64,000 nt of DNA from Phenylobacterium sp. GTDB taxonomy: Bacteria; Pseudomonadota; Alphaproteobacteria; Caulobacterales; Caulobacteraceae. Location: contig NZ_PNLB01000018.1 in NCBI RefSeq assembly GCF_013822795.1, positions 47,225-111,224 of the forward strand, written 5' to 3'. The notes beneath the pieces are model-generated. The model searched no databases, was not told the DNA's origin, and saw only the letters and a program-made list of their open reading frames with translations. How positions within the stretch are numbered: position 1 is the first letter of the stretch; the number at the start of each line of letters is the position of its first letter. Position numbers and translations under genes: made by a program. Shown here in pieces: positions 25,262-34,356 of the stretch.

Positions 25262-26197
25262 ATGCGGATCGTCCACGGCTGGAAAGGGCTCGAGGCCGCC
25301 GACAAGGGCGCGGCTGTCGCGTACGGCAACTTCGACGGCGTACACCGCGGCCACCAGCGCGTGATCGCGCAGGCCGCCAAGGCCGCCCAGGCGCTGAAGG
25401 CGCCGCTGGGGGTGATCAGCTTCGAGCCGCATCCCCGCCAGATCTTCCAGCCGAACGCCCCGGCCTTCCGGATCATGGACACCGATCAGCAGGCCCGCGC
25501 GCTAGCGGCGCTGGGCGTCGACGTCTTCTATGTGCTGCCGTTCGACCACGAGATGGCCAACCTGACCGACCGCGAATTCGCGACCCAGGTGCTGGCCGAA
25601 GGCCTGGGCGTGCGCCACGTGGCGGTCGGCTTCGACGTTTCGTTCGGCAAGGGCCGCACCGGCAGCCCTGAGCTGATGGCCGCCTATGGCCGCGAACTGG
25701 GCTTCTCGGTCTCGGTGGCCGAGGCGCTGGGCGACGGCGCGGCGAAGTTCTCGTCCACGGGCGTGCGCACGGCGCTGCGCGAGGGCCGACCGCAGGACGC
25801 CGCAGCGATCCTGGGCCGGCCGTTCGCCATCGAGGGCGTGGTCGAGCACGGCCGAAAGCTGGGCCGCACGATCGGGTTTCCGACCGCCAATGTCGCGCTG
25901 ACCGACTATGTGATCCCCAGGCTCGGCGTCTACGCCACCCGCACGCGGCTGCCGGACGGGCGCGAAATCGCCGGCGTCGCCAACATCGGCGTCAATCCGA
26001 CCGTGCCGGGCGAGATCGCCCCGCGGCTGGAAGTCTGGCTGTTCGACTTCGACGAGGACCTCTACGACCAGGTCATCGAGACCGACCTGGTCGCCTATCT
26101 GCGTCCGGAAGAGAAGTTCGACAGCATGGAGGCCATGGTCGAACAGATCCACGCCGACGCCGCCCAGGCCCGCGCCCTGCTGCTGCCGGACTTCTAG
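25262..26197 (+). CDS. ribF: Bifunctional riboflavin kinase/FAD synthetase
   Basis: 311 residues. The N-terminal nucleotidyltransferase domain has YGNFDGVHRGHQ (about 21-32), with the HxGH-like adenylylation motif. The C-terminal kinase domain has GRTIGFPTANV (about 202-212). It makes FMN and FAD from riboflavin and ATP, serving the flavoproteins (Etf, acyl-CoA dehydrogenases) in the neighbourhood. Starts 4 bases after the MaoC gene. Convergent with the Rnk-like gene with a 4-base stop overlap. Confidence 0.96.
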   Translation: MRIVHGWKGLEAADKGAAVAYGNFDGVHRGHQRVIAQAAKAAQALKAPLGVISFEPHPRQIFQPNAPAFRIMDTDQQARALAALGVDVFYVLPFDHEMANLTDREFATQVLAEGLGVRHVAVGFDVSFGKGRTGSPELMAAYGRELGFSVSVAEALGDGAAKFSSTGVRTALREGRPQDAAAILGRPFAIEGVVEHGRKLGRTIGFPTANVALTDYVIPRLGVYATRTRLPDGREIAGVANIGVNPTVPGEIAPRLEVWLFDFDEDLYDQVIETDLVAYLRPEEKFDSMEAMVEQIHADAAQARALLLPDF

Positions 26198-26586
26198 TCC
26201 TCGATCGACAGCACCTCGATCTCGCGCAGGCGCGCGTCGGGGGCCTCCCAGCGGAAGACGTCGCCGACCGACAGGCCGATCAGCGCCGCACCGACCGGCG
26301 CCAGCACCGAGATGCGGTTCTCGTCCACGTCCGCCTCGCCCGGCAGGCCGACCCGCACGGTGCGGTCTCGCTTCAGGATCAGGTCGCGATAGGTGACCTT
26401 CGAGCCCAGCCGCACGAACTTCGAGCGGCGGTCGGTGTTCGGCACGATCGAGAAACGCTCGAGCTCTTCCAGCAGGATGCTGGCGCCCGGCATTGGCGAG
26501 CGCGACGCCGAGCCGATGGCGGCGAGCTTTTCGAAGTCGGCTTCGGTGACCCGCACCTTGGGGCGGGCCTTCATTTTGGCGGCCAT
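26194..26586 (-). CDS. Rnk/GreA C-terminal-domain transcription factor
   Basis: 130 residues. There is no N-terminal coiled-coil GreA finger; instead a short helical start (to about 45) leads into the GreA/GreB C-terminal domain, with VRLGSKVTYRD, LAPVGAALIGLSVGD and a final EIEVLSIED. This is the architecture of Rnk (regulator of nucleoside diphosphate kinase), which binds RNA polymerase near the secondary channel. AGAGGAG precedes the ATG. A 52-residue ORF lies just upstream in the same direction. Confidence 0.85.
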   Translation of the reverse strand: MAAKMKARPKVRVTEADFEKLAAIGSASRSPMPGASILLEELERFSIVPNTDRRSKFVRLGSKVTYRDLILKRDRTVRVGLPGEADVDENRISVLAPVGAALIGLSVGDVFRWEAPDARLREIEVLSIED

Positions 26587-26610
26587 GGGATGGCTCCTCT
26601 CTTGGGTTCG

Positions 26611-26769
26611 TCAGGCCGCGCTGGGCGGCGGGTCGTCGTCGGGATCAGGGCGCGCCGCAGTCCCAGGCCGCCGCGGAAAGGCGATCACCTTCGGCTCGGG
26701 CGGCTCAGTATTGGGCGCACGGGAAAGAACACCCGCAGTATCTGCGGGCGGCAGCGGAGGTTTTGGCAT
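26611..26769 (-). CDS. Pro-rich microprotein upstream of the Rnk-like gene
   Basis: 52 residues, starting at an ATG with GGGGAG 9 bases upstream and ending 24 bases before the Rnk-like gene, so the two probably share a message. The sequence is disordered-looking: Pro-rich ends flank a central KVIAFPRRPG motif. Short proteins with an (R/K)VIAFPRRP-type patch are recurrent in alphaproteobacteria from memory. Function unknown. Confidence 0.55.
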   Translation of the reverse strand: MPKPPLPPADTAGVLSRAPNTEPPEPKVIAFPRRPGTAARPDPDDDPPPSAA

Positions 26770-27180
26770 GTCACGATGCTCCCCGTGGCGTCAGGCCGCG
26801 GCTCGAAGACCAGTGATCAGGATTTTGGATGAAAGCATCCCCGAACTCGCGGCGTGCAGCCGCTATGAGCTCGGGGCTAGTCTCCTTCGACTAGGCGTCC
26901 CGCATGGTGCGCTCGGCGCGGCATGTTCATGCAAATACACATCCTGATCCGATCCTGACCGGCCGGAGAGGCGATGTCAAATTCCGGAGACGCCGCCGCC
27001 GCGACCGGCAAAGGGGCTCGCGCCCATCGGCGCCCTCTGCTACAGCCCCGGGACATGACTTCGGTTCGGAAAACCTCGCGAATTATTCGCCCGGCGTGAC
27101 GCCGCCGGACGATCGCTCCAGCGCGCGCCGGGTTCCACCCGCTTAAAGTCCTCAAGCTCCGAGCCAAGCTGGAAAGTCCC
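26770..27180. other. Divergent intergenic region upstream of ileS with tandem hairpins
   Basis: About 410 bases. At 26839-26876, CCCCGA-CTC-GCGGC pairs with GCCGC-GAG-TCGGGG (one mismatch, one 3-base bulge). It is followed immediately by the hairpin CTAGTC/GACTAG at 26877-26894. Further on, a 41-codon reading frame with a GGAGAGG ribosome site runs 26974-27099. No convincing large gene. It should contain divergent promoters for ileS and for the microprotein/Rnk unit. Confidence 0.4.
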
Positions 27181-30093
27181 ATGGCCGACGACGCCGAAAT
27201 GCCTTCGCGCGACTATCGCGAAACCGTCTTCCTCCCGGAAACCCCGTTCCCGATGCGCGCGGGCCTGCCGCAGAAGGAGCCGGAAATCCTCGCCCGCTGG
27301 GCGAAGGCCGACCTCTACAACACCATCCGCGCCGAGCGGCAGCGCGCCGGCGCGCCGCTGTTCGTGCTGCACGACGGTCCGCCCTACGCCAACGGCGCCA
27401 TCCACATCGGCCACGCCCTGCAGAAGACCCTGAAGGACTTCGTGGTCCGCTCGCGCTTCCTGCTCGGCTACGACGTCGACTACGTGCCGGGCTGGGACTG
27501 CCACGGCCTGCCCATCGAGTGGCAGATCGAGAAGGAACTGAAGGAAAAGGGCCGCCGCAAGGACGAGGTCTCCAAGGCCGAGTTCCGCGCCCGCTGCCGC
27601 GAGTACGCCGCCCACTGGATCGACGTGCAGCGCGACGGCTTCAAGCGTCTGGGCGTGATCGGCGACTGGGAAAACCGCTACGCGACCATGGACTATTCGA
27701 GCGAGGCCGCGATCGTGGCCGAGTTCCACAAGTTCGTGGCCAGCGGCCAGCTCTATCGCGGCTCCAAGCCGGTGATGTGGAGCCCGGTCGAGCGCACCGC
27801 CCTGGCCGACGCCGAGGTCGAGTACCATGACCACGTCTCGCCGACGATCTGGGTGAAGTTCCCCGTGGTCGAAGGCAGCGACGCGGCCCGCGGGGCCAGC
27901 GTGGTGATCTGGACCACCACGCCGTGGACCATCCCGGCCAACCGGGCGATCAGCTATTCGGACTCGGTCGACTACGCCGTCTACCAGGTCGAGGCCATGG
28001 AAGAGGGCCTGGAGTTCGAGCCCTGGGCCAAGGCCGGCGACAAGCTGATCGTGGCCGAGAAGCTGGCCGAAGACGTGTTCAAGGCCGCCAAGATCGCCAG
28101 CTGGCGCCGGATCGAGGCGGTCGACTGCCAGGGCATGGTCTGCGAACACCCGCTGCACGCGCTAGACGCCCACTACGCGTTCCAGGTGCCGCTGCTCGAC
28201 GGGGACCACGTCACCGACGACGCCGGCACCGGCTTCGTGCACACCGCGCCGGGCCACGGCGCCGACGACTACCTGGTGTGGCTGGCCCACGGCCATCGCG
28301 ACATCCCCGACACCGTCGATCCGGACGGCGCCTACTATCCGCATGTACCGCTGTTCGCGGGCCTGAAGGTGCTGGAAACCGAGGGCAAGAAGGCCGGCAA
28401 GTTCGGCCCGGCCAACGGCGCGGTGATGGACAAGCTGATCGAGGCCGGCGGCCTGCTGGCCCGTGGGCGGATGGAGCACTCGTATCCGCACTCGTGGCGC
28501 TCCAAGGCCCCGGTGATCTTCCGCAACACCCCGCAGTGGTTCATCCGCATGGACGAGCCGGTGGACACCCCGCAGCTCGGCGGCCGCACCCTGCGCGAGA
28601 CCGCGCTGGAGGCCATCGAGGCCACGGCCTTCTATCCGGCCGGCGGCAAGAACCGCATCCGCGCGATGGTCGAAACCCGTCCCGACTGGCTGATCAGCCG
28701 CCAGCGCGCCTGGGGCGCGCCGCTGGCCATGTTCGTCGACAAGGAGACGAACCAGCCGCTGCACGATCCCGAGGTCGACGCCCGCATCATCGCGGCGATC
28801 GCGGCCGAGGGCGCCGACGCCTGGTTCAACCGCCCGGTCACCGACTTCCTCGGCAGCCACGATCCGGACCGCTACGAGAAGATCGACGACATCCTCGACG
28901 TCTGGTTCGACTCCGGCTCGACTCACGCCTTCACGCTGGAGAACCGCGAGCACACCAAGTGGCCGGCGGACCTCTATCTCGAGGGCTCCGACCAGCACCG
29001 CGGCTGGTTCCAGTCCTCGCTGCTGGAAAGCTCGGGCACCCGCGGCCGCGCGCCGTACGACGCTATCCTCACCCACGGTTTCACCATGGATGAGAACGGC
29101 GAGAAGATGTCGAAGTCCAAGGGCAACGTGGTCGACCCGCAGGCGGTGATCCGCGAGTCCGGGGCCGAGATCATCCGCCTGTGGGCGGCGATGATCGACT
29201 ATTCGGACGACAGCCGCATCGGCAAGACGGTGCTGCAGACCACCGCCGACGCCTATCGCAAGCTGCGCAACACGGTCCGCTACATGCTGGGCGCCCTGGC
29301 CGACTACTCGCCGGACGAGGCGGTCGAGCTGGAGCAGATGCCGCCGCTGGAGCGCTTCATCCTGCACCGCCTGTGGGAGTTGGACGCCCAGGTGCGCGCC
29401 GGCTACGAGGGCTACGTCTTCCAGGACGTGATCCGGCCGATCATCGAGTTCTGCCAGAACGAGCTCTCCTCGCTGTTCTTCGACATCCGCCGCGACAGCC
29501 TCTACTGCGACCGGCCCGACGCCGTGCGCCGCCGCGCCGCGCGCACGGTGATGGACGCGGTGTTCGAGCGGCTGACCGCCTGGCTGGCCCCGCTGATGCC
29601 CTTCACCACCGAAGAGGCCTGGACCACCCGCTACCCGGACACCCACTCCAACTGCCTGCGGCAAATCCCGGAGACGCCGGCCGAATGGCGCAACGACGCC
29701 GAGGCGGCGCGCTGGGCCAAGGTGCAGCAGGTGACCTCGGTGGTCACCGGCGCGCTGGAGGTCGAGCGTCGCGAGAAGCGCATGGGCGCGGCGCTCGAGG
29801 CCGCCCCGGTGGTTCACGTCGCCGACGCCGGCCTGCTGGCCGCTTTCGAGGGTCTGGACGCCGCCGAGGTGTTCCGCACCAGTCAGGCGACCCTGGTCGC
29901 TGGCGAGGGCCCGGCCGGCGCCTTCCGCCTGACCGAGGTTCCCGGCGTCGCCGTCGAGCCGCTGAAGGCGCAGGGGGCCAAGTGCGCCCGCTCGTGGCGG
30001 ATCCTGCCGGAAGTCGGCTCCGACCCGCGCTATCCGGACCTTTCCCTGCGTGACGCCGACGCGGTCGCCGCCTGGGACGCTGCGCGGGCTTGA
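27181..30093 (+). CDS. ileS: Isoleucyl-tRNA synthetase
   Basis: 970 residues, class Ia. The ATP motifs are HIGH at 75-78 and KMSKS at 642-646. WTTTPWTIPANRA (about 243-255) begins the editing domain, and the DWLISRQRAWGAPL segment is typical of IleRS. At the C-terminus, where many IleRS have a two-Cys-pair zinc finger, only one Cys remains (KCARSWRILPEV), so zinc binding is probably lost. It opens the common alphaproteobacterial order ribF (here separated)-ileS-lspA. Confidence 0.97.
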   Translation: MADDAEMPSRDYRETVFLPETPFPMRAGLPQKEPEILARWAKADLYNTIRAERQRAGAPLFVLHDGPPYANGAIHIGHALQKTLKDFVVRSRFLLGYDVDYVPGWDCHGLPIEWQIEKELKEKGRRKDEVSKAEFRARCREYAAHWIDVQRDGFKRLGVIGDWENRYATMDYSSEAAIVAEFHKFVASGQLYRGSKPVMWSPVERTALADAEVEYHDHVSPTIWVKFPVVEGSDAARGASVVIWTTTPWTIPANRAISYSDSVDYAVYQVEAMEEGLEFEPWAKAGDKLIVAEKLAEDVFKAAKIASWRRIEAVDCQGMVCEHPLHALDAHYAFQVPLLDGDHVTDDAGTGFVHTAPGHGADDYLVWLAHGHRDIPDTVDPDGAYYPHVPLFAGLKVLETEGKKAGKFGPANGAVMDKLIEAGGLLARGRMEHSYPHSWRSKAPVIFRNTPQWFIRMDEPVDTPQLGGRTLRETALEAIEATAFYPAGGKNRIRAMVETRPDWLISRQRAWGAPLAMFVDKETNQPLHDPEVDARIIAAIAAEGADAWFNRPVTDFLGSHDPDRYEKIDDILDVWFDSGSTHAFTLENREHTKWPADLYLEGSDQHRGWFQSSLLESSGTRGRAPYDAILTHGFTMDENGEKMSKSKGNVVDPQAVIRESGAEIIRLWAAMIDYSDDSRIGKTVLQTTADAYRKLRNTVRYMLGALADYSPDEAVELEQMPPLERFILHRLWELDAQVRAGYEGYVFQDVIRPIIEFCQNELSSLFFDIRRDSLYCDRPDAVRRRAARTVMDAVFERLTAWLAPLMPFTTEEAWTTRYPDTHSNCLRQIPETPAEWRNDAEAARWAKVQQVTSVVTGALEVERREKRMGAALEAAPVVHVADAGLLAAFEGLDAAEVFRTSQATLVAGEGPAGAFRLTEVPGVAVEPLKAQGAKCARSWRILPEVGSDPRYPDLSLRDADAVAAWDAARA

Positions 30094-30147
30094 GCCTGGC
30101 CGCAGGATAAACCACAGTTCCGGTCGCTCCGGCGGGGCGACCGGAAA

Positions 30148-30645
30148 ATGGGAGCACTCTTGAAGTCCATCTCCAAACTCGGCCTGGCGGCCTACGGGCT
30201 GGCCGCCTTCGTGATCGTGGCCGACCAGCTGTCGAAGTACTGGATCCTCTACGTCTACGACCTGCCCGCGCGGTTCTCGACGCCGATCGCCGGACCGTTC
30301 TCGCTGACCATGGTCTGGAACCGTGGGGTCAGCTTCGGGCTGTTCCGCGCCGACGCCGACCTGGTGCGCTGGCTGCTGACGATCTTCTCGATCGGGGTCG
30401 CCATCGCGCTGGCGATCTGGGTCCGCAAGGCGCACCGCCCCTTGCTGGCCGTAGGCCTGGGCCTGGTCATCGGCGGCGCGATCGGCAACGCCATCGACCG
30501 CATCCGCTTCGGCGCGGTGGTCGACTTTCTGGATTTTCAGCGCCTCGGGTTCTTCCCCTGGGTGTTCAATGTCGCCGACAGCGCCATCACCATCGGCGTC
30601 GTCTTCTTGTTGCTCGATTCCCTGCGTAAGGAATCGGCTGCTTAA
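30148..30645 (+). CDS. lspA: Lipoprotein signal peptidase (signal peptidase II)
   Basis: 165 residues with four membrane segments. The aspartyl protease motifs are AIGNAIDRIRFGAVVDF (about 110-126) and FNVADSAITIG (about 141-151), each with one catalytic Asp. It cleaves prolipoproteins after lipidation, in the inner membrane. It follows ileS by 54 bases and precedes a lipoprotein gene that is one of its probable substrates. Confidence 0.96.
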   Translation: MGALLKSISKLGLAAYGLAAFVIVADQLSKYWILYVYDLPARFSTPIAGPFSLTMVWNRGVSFGLFRADADLVRWLLTIFSIGVAIALAIWVRKAHRPLLAVGLGLVIGGAIGNAIDRIRFGAVVDFLDFQRLGFFPWVFNVADSAITIGVVFLLLDSLRKESAA

Positions 30646-30724
30646 TCGCGTTGGCGGGTATGCCCGTATGCGCTATTTACCCACCCTTCACCGCCGGGGG
30701 GCGGCTTTCGGAGACTCAAAGTTG

Positions 30725-31294
30725 ATGCGTCTGAACCGTGTGCTCGTCGCGTCCGCCCTCGTCGCGGCGACCGGCCTTGGCCTCGCGGGCTGCAATTCCA
30801 CCCGCAACGCCCTGGGCATGACCAAGGTCACCCCTGACGAGTTCCGCGTGGTGTCGAAGGCCCCGCTGGTGGTTCCGCCCGAATACGCCCTGCGCCCGCC
30901 GGCGCCCGGCGAACCGCGTCCGCAGGAACTGCAGCCGGAAAGCGCTGCGCGCAACGCCCTGCTCGGCTCGCGCGAAGCCCAGGCCCGCTCGGACGGCGAA
31001 AAGCTGCTGGTCGCCAAGGCCGGCGCCGACAAGGCCGACCCGCTGATCCGCTACGTCGTCGACGACGAAACCGGGGCCCTGGCCCACAAGGACAAGTCGT
31101 TCGCCGACAAGGTGATGTTCTGGAAGCCGGGCGAGCCGGCGAACAGCGCGGCGGTCGTGGCTGCGGCCGGCGACAACGTCCCGGCCCCGGTCGACCCGGC
31201 CGCGGAAGAAGCCAAGGTCAAGGGCCTGACCGGCGGCGCCCCCGTCGTGATCTCCCGCGAGAAGCAGACCCGCATCAAGCTGCCGGGCCTGTAA
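30725..31294 (+). CDS. BamF-type outer-membrane lipoprotein (DUF3035)
   Basis: 189 residues. The signal peptide ends in a clear lipobox, LAGC with Cys23. The mature part starts NSTRNALGMTKVTPDEFRVVSKAPLVVPPEY (positions 24-54), followed by RPPAPGEPRPQ, the hallmark of DUF3035, assigned in Caulobacter to BamF, a lipoprotein subunit of the beta-barrel assembly machine (family knowledge). A TTG immediately before the ATG could also serve as start. It is downstream of lspA in the same direction. Confidence 0.82.
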   Translation: MRLNRVLVASALVAATGLGLAGCNSTRNALGMTKVTPDEFRVVSKAPLVVPPEYALRPPAPGEPRPQELQPESAARNALLGSREAQARSDGEKLLVAKAGADKADPLIRYVVDDETGALAHKDKSFADKVMFWKPGEPANSAAVVAAAGDNVPAPVDPAAEEAKVKGLTGGAPVVISREKQTRIKLPGL

Positions 31295-31306
31295 GAGCTT
31301 TTAGAT

Positions 31307-31427
31307 CCTCCCCCTCTGGGGGAGGTGGCTCGGCGCAAAGCGCCGAGACGGAGGGGGACCGCTCTTCAATCGAGTTAAAGTCCCCCTCAGTCAGCCATTC
31401 GGCTGACAGCTGCCCCGAAGGGGAGCA
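31307..31427. repeat. Palindromic intergenic repeat, copy A
   Basis: A 121-base element of nested inverted repeats: CCTCCCCCTCTGGGGGAGG, then CTCGGCGC/GCGCCGAG, GACGGAGGGGG, and AGTCCCCCTCA followed by GTCAGCC/GGCTGAC and GCCCCGAAGGGG. The reverse complement of copy B at 55085-55193 shares the same order: GGGGGAGGTGGC, GACGGAGGGGG, AGTCCCCCTCA and a final CCCC/GGGG stem, with variable stems in between. It fills the gap between two convergent genes, ending 6 bases from the stop of the second. Confidence 0.8.
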
Positions 31428-31432
31428 TCGGG

Positions 31433-32416
31433 TTAGTCCGCCGCCTCCGTATCGCCCGGCGTCTTGACGTCGTAGCCCTTGGCGCGAAGCTGATCGAGGA
31501 CGCCGCCTTGCGCCAGCAAGGTGCGCAGCGGAGCAACCGCGATGGCGTGGCCGGGCGTCTTCAGCGCCGTCTCGATATCCTTGGCCAGATCCTTCTTCAC
31601 CCGGGCGTCGAACGCCTGCGCGCCCGGCGTGACGGCGATGCACCGCTCGTAGCTGCGCTCGGCGCCCAGCGCGCCGGCCACGTCGCCGTCGGCCCAGGCG
31701 CGTGAGGCCGCAAGGGTGCGGCCGGGCCCGGCCTCGATCTCGCCCATCACCTCGTCCAGGCACGCCTCGCCGGCCGCCGGCGAGGTGCGGATCACCGCAC
31801 CAAGCAGCGGGCCGAGGTCATAGGAACGCTGCACGACCTTCACGCCGTCCCGCTGGGCCAGCAGCTTGATCAGCTTGGTCGGGTCGGCGGTGGTGAGGTT
31901 TTCCTTCTCGCGATAGTCGTCGGTCAGCATCAGGGCCGCGGCCAGCGGATGCTTGGTCTTGTAGTGATCGGCCGGTTGGCCGAGCTTGGTGCGGACCGCC
32001 GCAAACCGCGCCCGCTCGCCTGGATCGAGGCTGTCCTCGAACGGCTTGCCCGACTTCAGCCGCAGGTAGCTGATCGCCGCACCCGGCGCGCCGGCCAGCT
32101 TCACCTTCAGCCCTGTGAACGGCAGGATCACCGCATTGGCGCCTTCCAGATGGCGATCGAACTGCAGACGGTCCCATTGCTGGCGCTTGGGCGCCACGGT
32201 CGGGGCGCCGAGCACGTAGACGGTGGATGCTCCATTCGAGACCCGCCACCAGGCCGGTCCGGGCAGCCGCGCGGTGACCACCAGTTCCTCGACCAAGGTC
32301 TCGTTCGGATCGACCACCCCGGCCGGCAACGGCGCAACCGGGACCAGCGGCACCTGGGCCGAGACGGGAGATGCGAGAATAACGGCGGCCAGCGCCACGC
32401 CGAGGGTCGGTTTCAT
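31433..32416 (-). CDS. TraB/GumN-like secreted protein
   Basis: 327 residues from the ATG at 32416, with GGAAGGTGG five bases upstream. A signal peptide covers about 1-21 (cleaved after VSA). The mature part resembles the GumN/TraB group seen in alphaproteobacteria: WWRVSNGASTVYVLGAP near the start and two pairs of dispersed Cys further on (ACLDEV, ERCIAV). Family members may be erythromycin-esterase/Tiki-like metal hydrolases, but the catalytic His pair of Tiki is not evident here. Probably periplasmic. Divergent from mutL. Confidence 0.72.
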   Translation of the reverse strand: MKPTLGVALAAVILASPVSAQVPLVPVAPLPAGVVDPNETLVEELVVTARLPGPAWWRVSNGASTVYVLGAPTVAPKRQQWDRLQFDRHLEGANAVILPFTGLKVKLAGAPGAAISYLRLKSGKPFEDSLDPGERARFAAVRTKLGQPADHYKTKHPLAAALMLTDDYREKENLTTADPTKLIKLLAQRDGVKVVQRSYDLGPLLGAVIRTSPAAGEACLDEVMGEIEAGPGRTLAASRAWADGDVAGALGAERSYERCIAVTPGAQAFDARVKKDLAKDIETALKTPGHAIAVAPLRTLLAQGGVLDQLRAKGYDVKTPGDTEAAD

Positions 32417-32480
32417 GGACCACCTTCCAGACTTGCCCCCCGGAATCGCCATATAGTGACGAGCTAACCGAAGCGTGACC

Positions 32481-34352
32481 ATGCCCATCCGCCGCCTTCC
32501 GCCTGAAACCGTGAACCGCATCGCCGCCGGCGAGGTGGTCGAGCGCCCTGCGAGCGCCATCAAGGAACTGGTGGAGAACGCACTGGACGCCGGTTCGCGT
32601 TCCATCGAGGTGCAGGCCGACGGCGGCGGGCTGACCCGCATCCTGGTCGCCGACGACGGCTGCGGCCTCTCGGCCGATGAGCTGGCCCTGGCCATCGAGC
32701 GGCACGCGACCTCCAAGCTCGCCCCTGACGACGCCGGCGACTACGACCTGCTGCACATCCACACCCTGGGCTTCCGCGGCGAGGCCCTGCCCTCGATCGG
32801 CTCCGTCGCGCGGCTGTCGATCTCCTCGCGCGCCAAGGGGCTGGCCGACGCCCACGCCATCCTGGTCGAGGGCGGCCAGGTCGGGGCGGTGGCGCCCTCG
32901 GGCTTCCCCGGCCCGCACGGGGCGCGGGTCGAGGTGCGCGACCTCTTCTACGCCACCCCGGCGCGCCTGAAGTTCATGAAGTCCGAGCGCTCGGAAGCGC
33001 TGGCCATCGCCGACGAGATCAAGCGCCAGGCCATGGCGCACGAGGCGGTCTCGTTCGCGCTCGACCTCGACGGGCGCCGCACCCTGCGGCTGCCGGCCGA
33101 GAGCAAGGGCCCGGACGGGCGGCTGGCGCGGCTGTCCTCGATCATGGGCCGCGAGTTCTCGGACAACGCCCTGGAGATCGACCACGAGCGCGAGGGCGTG
33201 CGGCTGACCGGCTTTGCGGGCCTGCCGACCTTCAACCGCGGCAACAGCGCCCACCAGTACCTGTTCGTGAACGGCCGCCCTGTCCGCGACCGGCTGCTGC
33301 AGGGCGCGCTGCGCGGCGCCTATGCCGACTTCCTGGCCCGCGACCGTCATCCGCTGGTGGCGCTCTATCTCGACCTCGATCCGTCGCTGGTCGACGTCAA
33401 CGTCCATCCGGCCAAGGCCGAGGTGCGCTTCCGCGATCCGGCCCTGGTCCGCGGCCTGATCGTCGGCGGGCTGCGCCACGCCCTCGCCGGCGCCGGTCAC
33501 CGCGCCGCGACCACCGTCGCCAGCGACACGCTTTCAAACCTGCGCCCCGGCTGGTCGCCGCAGCCCAGCTATCCGCCGCCGCAACCCTCGGCCCAGGGCT
33601 TCTCGGCCTGGCAGGCGGGCGGCTGGGCCCCGGCCATCGCTGCGGCTATCCCCGGCCTGACCGACGTCTCGGCCCGCGCCGAACCAGCCCCGGAATGGTC
33701 GCCTGCGCCGCAGGCCTATGCGCCCGGCCTGAACGAGGCGCCCACGCCGTCGGTGGTGTTCGATCCGGTCGACTTCCCGCTCGGCGCCGCCCGCGCCCAG
33801 GTGCACGAGACCTACATCGTCGCCCAGACCCGCGACGGGGTGGTGATCGTCGACCAGCACGCCGCCCACGAGCGTCTCGTCTATGAGCAGATGAAGGTGC
33901 AGATGGACGGCGGCGGCGTGTCGCGCCAGGTGCTGCTGCTGCCTGAGGTGGTCGAGCTGGATCCCGCGGAAGCCGAGCGCGTCGTCGCCCGCGCCGACGA
34001 ACTGGAGGCCCTCGGCCTGGTGGTCGAGTCCTTCGGTCCTGGCGCCGTGCTGGTTCGCGAAACCCCGGCCCTGCTCGGCGAGACCGACGTCTCGGGCTTG
34101 ATCCGCGACATCGCCGACGACCTGTCGGAGAACGGCCAGGCGCTCGCTCTCAAGGAAAGACTGGCCGAGGTCTGCGGCACCATGGCCTGCCACGGCTCGG
34201 TCCGCGCCGGCCGGCGGCTGACCGCGCCGGAGATGAACGCCCTGCTGCGCCAGATGGAAGCCACGCCCCACTCGGGCCAATGCAACCACGGCCGCCCGAC
34301 CTATGTGGAACTGAAGCTGGCCGACATCGAGCGGCTGTTCGGGCGGCGCTAG
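32481..34352 (+). CDS. mutL: DNA mismatch repair protein MutL
   Basis: 623 residues from the ATG at 32481 (a GTG at 32475 would add two). N-terminal GHKL ATPase motifs are [17 protein letters not shown], and [12 protein letters not shown]. After a Pro-rich linker (about 340-430) the C-terminal domain carries [12 protein letters not shown] starting at Asp458, the DQHA(x)2E(x)4E endonuclease motif, plus SVRAGRRL and CNHGRPT. It is therefore an endonuclease-type MutL as in bacteria without MutH, nicking the strand to be repaired. Confidence 0.97.
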   Translation: MPIRRLPPETVNRIAAGEVVERPASAIKELVENALDAGSRSIEVQADGGGLTRILVADDGCGLSADELALAIERHATSKLAPDDAGDYDLLHIHTLGFRGEALPSIGSVARLSISSRAKGLADAHAILVEGGQVGAVAPSGFPGPHGARVEVRDLFYATPARLKFMKSERSEALAIADEIKRQAMAHEAVSFALDLDGRRTLRLPAESKGPDGRLARLSSIMGREFSDNALEIDHEREGVRLTGFAGLPTFNRGNSAHQYLFVNGRPVRDRLLQGALRGAYADFLARDRHPLVALYLDLDPSLVDVNVHPAKAEVRFRDPALVRGLIVGGLRHALAGAGHRAATTVASDTLSNLRPGWSPQPSYPPPQPSAQGFSAWQAGGWAPAIAAAIPGLTDVSARAEPAPEWSPAPQAYAPGLNEAPTPSVVFDPVDFPLGAARAQVHETYIVAQTRDGVVIVDQHAAHERLVYEQMKVQMDGGGVSRQVLLLPEVVELDPAEAERVVARADELEALGLVVESFGPGAVLVRETPALLGETDVSGLIRDIADDLSENGQALALKERLAEVCGTMACHGSVRAGRRLTAPEMNALLRQMEATPHSGQCNHGRPTYVELKLADIERLFGRR

Positions 34353-34356
34353 CGCC

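Noticed and set aside
28162..30435. 757-residue minus-strand ORF opposite ileS
   Set aside because: Lacks motifs and membrane or domain pattern; arises from high-GC codon bias of ileS.
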